Assembly (NCBI RefSeq): GCF_963678635.1
Contig: NW_026970882.1
Location: 1-64,000, forward strand
Reading direction: 5' to 3'
Origin: Symsagittifera roscoffensis
Lineage: Eukaryota; Xenacoelomorpha; Acoela; Convolutidae
Length of the DNA stretch: 64,000 bases
Shown here: positions 22,580 to 32,353 of the stretch, piece by piece
Layout of the letters: each line of letters starts with the position of its first letter
Position numbering within the stretch: position 1 is the stretch's first letter
Notes under the pieces: model-generated
Seen by the model: only the letters and a program-made list of their open reading frames with translations
The model's database searches: none
Told to the model about the DNA's origin: nothing
Program-made: the position numbers and the translations under genes

Positions 22580-23247
22580 ATAGGAGCATCAAAGTCTCAG
22601 CGAAAGGAATCTCTTGGTATGCAAAAAAAAAACAGCTGACACATGATCGCTTTAAGGACGCCCTATTCAACCACAGAAAATTTCGAGTTAAAAACACGAG
22701 TATCAGATCAAAAAAACACGAGCTACAAGCTGTCAACATAAATAAATTAGCGTTAACAGCTTTGGACACAAAGAGATTCCTCCTCGGTGACCTGGTAACC
22801 TGTTTACCTTTTGGTCACTTTTTGACCCGCGAAGATAAATTTAATAACCAAACTTTACTCGACGACTACGATGGTAGTTTAAAAAATAACCCTTGTTCTT
22901 CTTCGAACACCATTTTCGATAACTTTAATACACAGCTATTTCAAAGGGAAATAAATATTGATGACTCGGACTGGTCACCGCCAGACCCAGGACTGTATAA
23001 CAGAAGGAAATACACTAAGAAAGAATTGCGTGAAGATTTGGCTGACAGTTCTATAACTGTAGATAAACCTTACCCAAACAATCCTTACATGGTGTTCGAG
23101 GCTCAAGAAGAACGTGACAATACTATGGAGGCTGACGGAAATAGCAGTGAATTAGATAATACCAGTTCGAAGAGTGCAAATAACTCTCCAGTAATTGCCA
23201 AGAAAAGTAAAAGTGTTTTAAACCGCTCCCAATTAGACAATGATTAA

Positions 23248-23714
23248 TTAACTAAAATAACTTTTTACATTTCATTTACCCCACTCTGATTATTATTTTG
23301 CTTGTAATATTTGTAAAGCATAATTTGCAAAAAAAAACCATACCCAAATTTATATTTCATTTGTAAAATAAGCTCATTTTAATTTGCATACTTACCACAA
23401 TCAGTAATAGAGAATTTGTTTCTAATGTTTGTTCGGTCTAATTTGAGCAAATACCACTTGTTTTTGTTTCCAATTAAGTTCTACTCGCCGCTATAAATTC
23501 AATAAACAAACGTAACGGGAGAAATCTGATTTAGCCAAGCAAAGTAATTCCAAACACCAAAATAGAATTCGAAGCTGGAAAGAAATGTTCCAGCAAAACT
23601 AAAGGGAAATGTTAGCGGTCAATGACGGCGTCAAAATATCATGCATTCTGAAGGATAGAAAGAAGGAAAAGAAACATGAATGTAAAAGGACTGAGAAAAT
23701 GAACGTAAAAAATT
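23248..23714. other. non-coding AT-rich stretch before the right terminal repeat
   Basis: No ORF, repeat or RNA gene recognised between the polB stop and the terminal inverted repeat. Confidence 0.6.
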
Positions 23715-23929
23715 AAGGATCCTACTTTAATTATCCGCCAATGATCTAAAAAATGGCTACATGGGTATATGACCCTTGGTAAAATCCTCAGGGGGGAGGC
23801 CACCCAAAAATTTGGATCCTCAAGTGAGTTTTGGACCCCTTAGGTGTCGGATCTTAGGCGCCCACGTCTTATTTTAGGTGATTTTGCCCCCCCCCCCCCT
23901 AAGGATCCCTGGCGGCCCCTCATACTACT
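23715..23929. repeat. Polinton right terminal inverted repeat
   Basis: Reverse complement of 48-303 with a run of 13 C at 23887-23899 and without the 44-base hairpin insert of the left copy. It ends CATACTACT, matching the element start. Confidence 0.92.
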
Positions 23930-23935
23930 CTAGAG
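23930..23935. repeat. Polinton target site duplication, right copy
   Basis: Hexamer ctagag identical to 42-47. The LTR continues directly after it with tatactggttttatt. Confidence 0.9.
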
Positions 23936-24155
23936 TATACTGGTTTTATTGCGGCTGCTGAAGTTCTCTTGGAGAGGTAACTAATTTCTGAATTAAATTC
24001 AAATCTCTCTGGTACTGAAATTACCAGTAATTTCAGCACTTACAAATAAATGGGTTGTTAGTTAGATGGATTATGATTGGTTAATTTTTAATATTTTATA
24101 GTGATAAAATATCTAATTTATATCCAATAATGAAATGTAGTTTAGATCAGGTTCC
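23936..24155 (-). repeat. LTR of copy A (3' LTR), part right of the Polinton
   Basis: Matches 42235-42445 and 46760-46985 closely, and copy B in reverse. On the minus strand this LTR begins GGAACCTGATCTAAAC. A purine-rich sequence (GGATGGGAGGAA, reverse complement of 24153-24164) directly precedes it and is a polypurine-tract candidate. It contains AATAAA on the minus strand. Confidence 0.88.
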
Positions 24156-26006
24156 TCCCATCCGGGGCTTACAGATTTTTTTAGTTTTATCTTTCTTCTG
24201 TAATTGAAGAATGGATGATGAACGTTGGTATTTGGCGAACATTATTTTTTTATCCGGTTCCTCTTGAAAAAGAACGTTCCAGGACGCTGGAATGATGGAT
24301 ATGAACATGTTGTCTTGTCATTCGACAACGACTGTAATCCCCAATGAAATCAATCCGATTTCAAAATGGTTTGCTATGTCAGTTTTTTCTGTATTAGTGG
24401 AGAACTGTTTTGTGTTCAGCCTCGTCTGGGAATGGCGTGAAATTCGTGTTTGGAAGGGATGCCTTGTAACTCGGCTCTGCACGTATACTTGAACATCGAG
24501 GTGGTCATCGGTCTAGTTCAATGAAGTCCTTTTCTGCGAAGTCAAGTCCCACTTTAAATCCTTTGAGTCGTGATTGTGGACGGCATGTCGGTTGGGTTTA
24601 GCCATTCTTTTGTTCGAGTGTGATGGGATCGTCTAGCCTTTGGATGTTCGTCTTTGTTGTTGTGTATGATCTATATACTGCATATTATGATTTACAATTT
24701 ATAAATTTTTGTTAATTTGGTTTTTAGTCATGATCCTTGTTAGTTGTTTTCATAAAAGCGTTTTTTTTAGTTCAGTTATTTTGAAGAGTTACTCACCCTT
24801 GAGTACCTCTTATTAAAAATTGAAGTGTGAAGTGTGGTCACAAAGCGTGGTTGTAGCGCGGTGGGTTGGGCCAGCTATAAGCATGCTCAGGAGGCCTTTC
24901 TCTGGTTGGTTAGGCCAGGAGTGGGAGTATGACTTTATGCTGTTTCTTTGAGAGGTCCTGTCATGTGATAGCATTTTATGTTGTTTTTTTTCAGGATTTT
25001 CTTATATTACTTTGGTTGTGTCCTTTTTTCAAAAATCAAAATGTTTTTAGTTTGGGTTTGATTCAGGACTTTTTTGTGTTTTGTTATTTCTTTCTTAGAC
25101 TTTATAATAGTCTTCAAAAGAATAAATAATCCAGTTTTAAACTGAGTTAATCCGGTTTGGGTACCGTTGGTTTTCTTTTCTTATGCTGTTATTTTATGAT
25201 TTGTGGTGTTTAGTAAGCTGCGTTGGTTAGTTTGGTTTATTATATAATTCGTTTCCAACCGGGTTAAAGAAAAGTTTGAAAATTGTTATTGCTTGTTTGA
25301 GTTGTTGTTAGTGAAAACTTGAAACATAAAATCATTATTTTGAACAATTCGTCGTTGGCGAGCTGTGCGAGTTTGGATAGAATTGTTGTGCGAGTGAATG
25401 AAAATATAGAGAAGGTTAGTACTGCTTGCTAATTTTTTTTTGAATTTACTGTTTATAAATTGAATTTTCCTGCTTTTTTTGGGAAGTTAAAAATTAGAAA
25501 TTTTCATCGTATTGAATTTTACTGCTTCTTGGGGAAATAATTTATAAATAAAATTACTACATTGGGTAAGATTTTTACTACATCCTTTAGTGCGAAAAAC
25601 TTAGCGAGTTTTCGCAAAATAGTTTTACTAGACTTTTTTATAAATGAACAAGTTTGTATTTTTATTTGTCTTTTTTTTTCTGTTTTGTAGATGATTGTGG
25701 TGAGAAGACTAAAAGAATAAATTAAACATTGATAGAAAATAGTTAGTACAACTTTGAATTTATTAGTTAAAATTATTTTAATTCATATTTACCTTAGTCA
25801 TCTGGAAAAAAGCCATGTGGGAAGATGTCGTGAATCAAGTCTGATGTTGTAAATAATTTGGCTAGTATGCATATGACATTTTTAGTTTGTAGTACTGGCC
25901 AAAGCAATTGATGGTGTTTAGTTCTTCGGTGCCTACTGCAAACTCATGAGGTGTGTTCTGGATTAGGTTGTAAAATAATGATTATATTTAGTGTTATGAA
26001 TAAATT
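24156..26006 (-). other. 3' non-coding region of copy A
   Basis: About 1.85 kb between the end of ORF-e and the LTR. Apart from the polypurine candidate beside the LTR I see nothing assignable. The first 160 bp or so recur at 42446-42605 in copy C, which confirms that this is the element's own 3' end. Confidence 0.6.
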
Positions 26007-27591
26007 CTAGTATGGGTATTTCAATAGGTTGTATAAATTCATGCGGGATAATGAAGAGTCTTGATTCCTCATCATTGAAGGTATTTGTGATAGGACAGAA
26101 TATATACAATTGGGTAATTGGGTAGTAGTTGCGGAGGATGCCGTAGAAGTTAGTATTTTTAATGCATTATGTAAAATTAAGAAAAAATGGTGACGTGTAT
26201 TTCGAGTTAATAAACTGAAAAAGGTGATGGGGTTGTCGTGATGGTGTGTGTAAATCAAAATGGTTTTTTTTAAACGATAATATGTGTAAGTGTGCGTTTG
26301 TTTAGTGCGTAACATTATATCGTGGGAGCAGTGCAAATCGCGTTCCCGTGGGGAAAGAAAGTGAAAGGTTAGTGTAAATAACTGAAATTTATCATAGAAG
26401 CTTTCATATGCTTGTATCACAACTAGTGCTTCTGAAATTATATGATCGTGCTTTTTATCAAAAATATTAAGTGTAAATAGGTATGGTGTTTCAATAAAAA
26501 AATTCCGTTAATTTCGGGTTTGCAAAGCGGTGTTCGTCTAAAAATTGATCTTGGTTAGGGCGGATGATATTATGATCGTAGTATTCTTTTGAGTAATCGT
26601 TGGCTCGGGTCGCGGTGAATGTTTTTAATAGTTTTTTATATCCAACGTATGTAAATTGTCGAGGTGTTAGTGAAGTGGTGAGTCTATATAGTGTATTTTT
26701 TTTTCTTTCGAACTCTTCATTAGTAGTAGTGAGTGGTAGATAAAGGGGGTTAGAATAGTTGTAATAAGCTGTCCAATGAAGTGTTGGCATTAAGATGTGC
26801 TCATCAACAAAATTTCGTGTTTCATTAGTAGTGGTAGAAGTATTTAAGTTATATTGTGGAAAGGTGGGTAGGGTTATTTGAAAGAAAAAATTTTGTGTTT
26901 GTGTGATCTGGGTGGTTGATTTATTCTTTGGCTGTTCCGGGTTTGGTTGTAAATGGGTGATTTGGGAATTTTCGTTTAGAAGTGCGGTAAGCTCGGTTAG
27001 TGCTGGTAGATGTTTCGGTGGATGTGGATGATTGAGATAATGATGGAGTGTAACCTGATAGTGGTGTAGGTGTTGGTGGATTTGATGATGTTACTGTTGA
27101 TGATAGTTGATGTATCGTGAGAGTGTGGAGGTATGTTAATTGTTGTTGCAATATAATAGAATTATTGAGTTCTTCGGAAATTTGGATAGTATCTGGCGAG
27201 TTATGAGTCGATCTGTCGGAATTACATGGAGAATAGGTTGGGGTTACTTGGGTTGCGTAAGAAGGAGTGGAAAGGGATGGGAGTGGATGGCTGGCTTGGT
27301 TGGGTCGAAAAAGGGGTTTTGAAAAAGCTGAGGAGTTGGTCTGGGTATGGGTAGAGGGAGATGGTCGGAGTCTGTAAATTCTTCGGGAGTTTCTACATCG
27401 GAGTTGTTAAATTGTGAGATGGTATGAAAAACTGAAATATCTGAGTTAGTATCAGAATTCGTGCTTGATGGTATATTAATAACTGGAGAATCGGGTGGCA
27501 GGAAAGCAAAGAGTGGGATAATTGGGATTGGAGTTTGAAGGTTGGCTGGGTGGGAATTTGAGCGATGGAGGGCTCCAATTTGTCAGCTCAT
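26007..27591 (-). pseudogene. ORF-e of copy A (post-env Ser/Pro-rich protein), broken
   Basis: The minus-strand ATG at 27591 overlaps the env stop (ATGA), as in copy B, but a stop follows after two codons. Readable pieces include a proline/serine-rich N-terminal part (about 27150-27578), a middle TSTETSTSTNR part and a 99-codon block at 26491-26790. That block contains LHWTAYYNYSNPLYLPL, TPRQFTYVGYKKLL and DEHRFANPKLTEFFY. Further open pieces reach 26007. The intact protein would be roughly 500 residues with an unstructured N-terminus and a folded C-terminal part. No family recognised. Copy B conserves the N-terminal part. Confidence 0.5.
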
Positions 27592-30187
27592 TGTGGGCTA
27601 AGAAAATGATTTTTTTTGAGACTGAAAAGTGGTGGTATGGGGTTGTTCGATAATTTGTTCATACGTATTATCATTTTGTGAATGATGTGTCATTATGTGT
27701 TGTATGGGACTTTGTGTTATATTTGGTCTGAAATTTGGATTACTTGTGATTGCTAAGTTTCGAAAATTTCGGGGAACAAATGATAGTGGATGGTTTTGTG
27801 GTAGGGCTGGTATCTGTGGTGCTGTGGGTGTTGTATCTACATTGTTATGTTCTTCGTCCTATGTGTTTGGTCTTGTGGATACTTTTGTATTATATTCTTT
27901 TATCTGTGCATCGAGAACATTTTATTTATTGATGATGAGAATATTCCAAAAATTCCTGCAAATAAAATACGTGCTACACTTGCTTGGTGGTTTACTTGTG
28001 TGTGGATAGCACATGTGTTATAGATTCCTTTTAACAGTGAGAAAAGAAATCCTATAAAATTAAACATAGCGTATAAGATAGTCAATCTTTCTAAGATGTA
28101 ATATGGCCATCCTAGAAAGGCGAGAGTTTGGTTTTTTATAGTTACAAAATTGAAAATATTCATGGGTGAAATATCTTGTGGTCTGTATTTTTCACCGATG
28201 AAATATATGTAATCTTTAATATCCTTAAAATATCTGCTGTAGTCTTGTGTATAAATGTCTGAAAGTCCTGCGGTTTTGCCAAGTTTTCTTAAATTCTGGT
28301 CGATTGATTGTCGTTGTTTTGTGTCCATTTGTGTTAGTAACTTTTGAAATTGTTGTGTTCTAATGTGATGTTGTATATCAGATTTAGAATATTTTCCAAT
28401 TGATTGTAAATCATTTTTTGGGTTGCGAGCGATAGCTCGGATACTTTGTGGTGAAAACTTTTTTAGTGGTTGCATTAATGTAGGATATGGTGTAAGTAGG
28501 TAGTATTTATCTTCGTCAGGGTTCAGTTGTACGACATTGTGGCAACTTTCTGATCCACATGGTATCCCAAAAATATGTTCCTCTTGAAAGTAAAAGAAAT
28601 ATATTGTATGTACTTGATTTTTGTAGAATATGGGGATTCTTTTATAGCAACGTTTGTCTTCAAAAACATATAATGGTGATACGTTTTTGGTGCAAGTATA
28701 AAACCATAAAAAGTTTCCTTCGTAATCAAGAAATTTTGATTTATTTCCTGATAATAAATATCCTGCGTAGGGTATTTTTAATACTGCTAATGCGAGTGAT
28801 TGTAAGATTTGTGTTCTTTCTAATTCGCATAGTTGATGAAGTGTTTCTAATTCAGAAAGTGACATTGAAAATTCTACTAATTGTGTAGACTAACTTCATA
28901 TCTAAGTGAATATCATAATTTATATTTCCAAAGTAGGTGTTATTCATTCGTGATATTTCTTGTAAACGTGTGCTTTTACTATCGGATGGTGTTAGTTTTC
29001 CACCAGGTTGACCTGCGCTTTTATAGAAGTTCACTGGGACGTATGATGTGCCTTCGTTTTTAAGGTGACTTGTTGCATAAGGGTCAAATTTTATTTTGCC
29101 AGTGGTGATGTCGAAACCTTTTTTGTATTCGAAAAGTGTTTCTGAGTACTGTGTTTTGTAGAGTGGGTTTTTGCTTTTACATGCAATTTCTGTTTCTTGA
29201 TAGATTTGAAAACCTGTCAATTTATTTTCTATATCATGAATGTTTCTAAAATCATTGCTTAATTTGCGAGAAGGGTTCAGTTGTTCGTATGGAATTGATT
29301 CAATAAAATATTTTTGATGAAATTTTATCATTCTAGCGTGTATTTTTGCTTTTTTGCTACTTGAAATGTTGTGCAAGTATCTTCGGGAAACCAAACAATT
29401 GTGGCTTGGGTTCTTGTTGTAGGGTCACAAAAACCTTGATCGTTTTTGCAAGATAATCTAATTCCTTGATAGATCATTGTAATATCAGTTAAATCTCGTG
29501 TGAGTTGTATTTTTTCAAGTTGTATTTTCCAATCAAAAAACATTATTTCTTGATATCTTTTATTTTTCATGTCTGCTTTGCAGTTTGAAAGATTATTTAT
29601 TCCAATGTGTGGTATCCAGTGTTTATCGTGTATATCATAAGTTAATCGTCCGTGTGCGCCATTATATGGGTGTTTTTTGTCTAGTTTAACATTTGATATC
29701 GTTCAATATCTGCTTGATGTACAGAATCGGCAAAGAATTGGAAATTTACTATTTTCATTTCTTGTTACATTTAATTTAGTAATTCGTTTTTACAATCGTC
29801 GGGGTTAAGATGTAGAAGTCTTTCTATAATACTCTGGTAAAATGATTCGTGATCAAGTCGGTTTTTATTTCCGTTAGAAACTTGTGAACAATGTACTTTC
29901 TTTTCGGAAAAGGCTGCTGTAAATTTATATCCTGTGACTGTTGTTGATCGGGCTTTTCAATACCTTGTTGCTATTACATTCGTGGTTTCTAAAGCATGTG
30001 GTTCTGTTTCGCATTGTGTTACTTGATTTATTGCATACTTGTGTAATGTTTTTTGTTCGTTTTCTTCACAATCATAGTGTGTTACTAATAAATCCTGAGG
30101 TCCTGTGCGAGGAGATGGATTTGTGTTTTGGTCGGAAAATATTAGAAAAAGGATGTGTTGAAATGTTAGTATTTTCAGGAGATACAT
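27588..30187 (-). pseudogene. env: envelope glycoprotein of copy A, broken
   Basis: Clear homologue of the intact copy-B env. Start ATG at 30187 with a hydrophobic leader (ILTFQHILFLIFS). Conserved blocks include PSPRTGPQDLLVTHYDC, VWFPEDTCTTFQVA and ELETLHQLCELERTQILQS, then a C-terminal hydrophobic pair. Multiple stops and frame changes lie near 29960, 29390, 28860 and 27900. A PTAP tetrapeptide (27817-27828) in the tail is conserved with copy B. It is an old, non-functional retroviral-type envelope copy. Confidence 0.85.
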
Positions 30188-31320
30188 GTGTATGATAATC
30201 CGGAGTATGTGTTATAAAATGTTATGTATCTGATTTTGTTTTTTGTATATCTATCGTATTTATATATTACTTCAGTTGTTATAAATGGTGGTGGTAGCGA
30301 TTGAGTAGTTATATTTAGTGGGCTGAATGGATAGGGGTGTTGTACGATATTATTAAGTTTGACTGTTATTTCAAACTTTAATTGAAGACTGTTTTGTTGG
30401 AGTATTTGAACGTTGTGTTGTCGAATATCTTCGTGGATATCTTGTCTACATTGTAATCTATTTAGCGCCCAACTGTGGAGTCGGTGGCTTTCTTGATATT
30501 GTCATAATAGTGGGGAGGTGCTACGAATGTATTACAATCTAATCGTTGAGGTATGTTCGTTGATTGTTCTCTGTATCGAGCGTCGAGGTTATTGAGAAAA
30601 TTTAGGGGAAAAAATGATGGTGATATTTGACTTATTGATGGTGTCGAGGGGAGTGATAATGTTTCTGGTAAGGATGATAATGGTGTATCTGAGGAAATAT
30701 CTATTGGTTCATTTACTAAGTTTGGTTCTCCTTGTGAGTAAGGATGTGTTGTCCAATGTGGTAATCGTTCGTTGGTGTTGGGGGGTGGTTAAAAGGATTT
30801 TCAGGAATTTGTTCAGATGTTGGTGTTGAACCTAGATAGTCTGAAGGGATAAATGGTGTGCTTTGTTTTGAAGTAAGTGCAGGAGTATCTGTTAATGTAA
30901 TACTAGAGACTTCTGAGCTTGATGGTGTTGGTGATTGAGGTGTGCTAAAAGTGACTCTGGGAGTTTGAAAATTGCTATTTCTTCTTGAGTGTTTAATTTG
31001 TCTATTGACTTCAACCGTATTTTTATTTTGGCTAATAGGTCTGATTCGGTTTAAATCTTGTTGTAATGTGGGGTACAAATTATATGTTGGTTCACTTAGG
31101 GATGCTTGTCGCTGAACTGGTTCTAGTGGTTCGGATAAGTGGGCGTGTCGTTCGAAAGTGTACGGGTTATCTAGAAAAGCGAGCGTATGGGTTATCAAGA
31201 AATGCGTGTGGATGATTGGGGGTTTTGGGTAGTTGTAGGTGTTATTGGGTTTTCTTGGGGAGATGTCGGTGAAGACTGGTTTGGTGGTGGTTATTCAGCA
31301 ATTTTGAAAATGTGTTCGAT
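30175..31320 (-). pseudogene. ORF-c of copy A (Ser/Pro/Gln-rich protein), broken
   Basis: The minus-strand open piece at 30716-31198 shares HAHLSEPLEPVQRQASLSEP and DYLGSTPTSEQ with copy B. The 3' end overlaps env by 13 nt, as in B. Stops and frame changes are present elsewhere. No start ATG is obvious in either copy. Confidence 0.55.
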
Positions 31321-31330
31321 TAATCTGTTT

Positions 31331-31518
31331 TTAATGGGAAGATTTATGTTTTTTGTAATATTCTTCGATGAATAGAATTAAAAAGATTGTTGCTAAGGCA
31401 AACGTGACTATTGCCTTTTTTGCACATTTGCACATTGTCATAATTGAGGATGATACAAAAATGATGAAAATTATGAATAGTAAAAAATATTTGTTCTACT
31501 AAAAACTGTTCGTATCAT
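31331..31518 (-). pseudogene. ORF-b of copy A (small membrane protein), frameshifted
   Basis: ATG at 31518 directly follows the ORF-a stop. The sequence aligns with the 62-aa ORF-b of copy B but is one base short in a T run, so the frame is lost. The C-terminal part with hydrophobic and EEYYKKHK-like residues is recognisable. Confidence 0.5.
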
Positions 31519-31845
31519 TTAAATAGACTTTGAATTATCGTTTCTGTGAATGTGGTCAAGGATTTGGGAAAGTTGTAGATATATTTCAAATAGGGAGTAG
31601 AAAATTATGAAAATGTTGCAAAAAATTATTAAAAGGATTGTTAGGGCTTCAAAAGTTTCAATAAAAAATGTTATCAAAAGTTTAAGTAGAGTAAAAAATT
31701 TATGAAAAAGTTTATCGTTATATTTTTTAGAGTATCGACTGTTAAAGAGATAAGCATTTAAGAAATGGTTGATTCGTCGAATATTTTTTGAACTTCTGGG
31801 GCCAAATTCAAGTGTGGTCGGATTGTTTATTGATTTTTTTGACAA
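31519..31845 (-). CDS. ORF-a of copy A (small membrane protein candidate)
   Basis: Open frame of up to 108 codons on the minus strand, beginning at a TTG codon without an obvious ATG. It contains ALTILLIIFCNIFIIFYSLF, a strong membrane segment, and ends in a polar tail (HIHRNDNSKSI). The membrane segment and following LQLSQ-LDHIHR part match ORF-a of copy B. It lies between pol and ORF-b. Confidence 0.4.
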   Translation of the reverse strand: MSKKSINNPTTLEFGPRSSKNIRRINHFLNAYLFNSRYSKKYNDKLFHKFFTLLKLLITFFIETFEALTILLIIFCNIFIIFYSLFEIYLQLSQILDHIHRNDNSKSI

Positions 31846-32353
31846 GTGGGTTGAGTTTCCTGAAAAATTGTTGGAGGCTTATTTTATGGTGCTCGGGAGG
31901 TCTTGTTTGCTTTGTTTTTGTTTGGTGGGTAATGTGGGATATTTTTGAAATATTTTTAGTTTAGGCCAAACGATCATGGTCGTTTTTTACTTTAGGCTAA
32001 TTTGCCATTTTTGGTTGGAGGGTTTTTGAGGTCTGAGTTGGGAAAATATTGTTGATCTTTGCATTATTAGATAGGGGAGGGTTGTAATATTATAGTGAGG
32101 TTTATTTTAGTTGTCAACTTTTAGCAAATTGCTTATTTTTGACCTGGAGTTTGTTAAGTTATAGTTATAGATATGCCTGGAGATTAATATCTGTCGGCTA
32201 GTAGGTTGGTGTTAGAGATATTGATTTTGACGGATTTGAGTAAATCCTATTGGCTGAATCTGAACTAGAATTATTGCGTATGTTTCAGCATGTTATGTTA
32301 GAAATGTGAAAGTTCAAAATGATTTAGAAGTGTACGAATTATTAATTTTAAAA
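31846..32353 (-). other. non-coding stretch between pol and ORF-a in copy A
   Basis: About 500 bp with no ORF of note. It contains a TTTAGGCTAA-type motif that also occurs in copy B near 59254-59302. A splice acceptor for the 3' genes could lie here but none can be called. Confidence 0.5.

Larger units (their letters stand above)
17501..22894 (+). repeat. tandem duplication unit 2 (polymerase upstream region plus polB copy 2)
   Basis: Second unit, in direct orientation and abutting unit 1. It is longer than unit 1 because it retains the N-terminal polymerase segment at about 18745-19545. The 3' end of the gene (after 22894) exists only here. Confidence 0.93.
18414..23247 (+). pseudogene. polB: Polinton protein-primed DNA polymerase B, copy 2, broken
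   Basis: The more complete copy. ATG 18414 begins three C2H2 fingers (Cys/His at residues 13-34, 47-68 and 76-97). A GGT-repeat glycine tract follows at about 18747-18779, after which the frame changes. The N-terminal polymerase part includes GSGWTIERILKITINF. Exon 2 has YFDSES, motif A IEANNLYGGIM (Glu at 21402 in place of Asp), motif B INSSFGKTME and motif C YSDTDR, with Arg at 22194 where copy 1 has Ser. Lesions: TAA 18807, TAG 19136, frame change near 19337, TGA 20967, TAG 21855 and a frameshift near 22243. The intron-1 acceptor is altered. Exon 3 (22580-23247) is open and ends with an acidic, serine-rich tail. Confidence 0.94.
48..23929 (+). mobile_element. Polinton/Maverick DNA transposon, complete and decayed
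   Basis: The element starts AGTAGTATGAGG and ends with its reverse complement, flanked by a 6-bp duplication. It holds the diagnostic gene set: integrase, packaging ATPase, adenain-like protease, major and minor capsid genes and a protein-primed family B DNA polymerase. At 23.9 kb it is slightly longer than the usual 15-20 kb, largely because the polymerase gene is tandemly duplicated. Most large genes have stops or frameshifts, so it is very probably not autonomous. It is inserted in the 3' LTR of retroelement copy A and is therefore younger than that element. Confidence 0.97.

Noticed and set aside
24292-25129. Plus-strand ORFs of about 66 codons
   Set aside because: They lie in T-rich sequence antisense to the retroelement 3' end and have only composition-driven hydrophobic content.
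27695-28009. Plus-strand hydrophobic ORFs
   Set aside because: Antisense shadows of the env tail of copy A.
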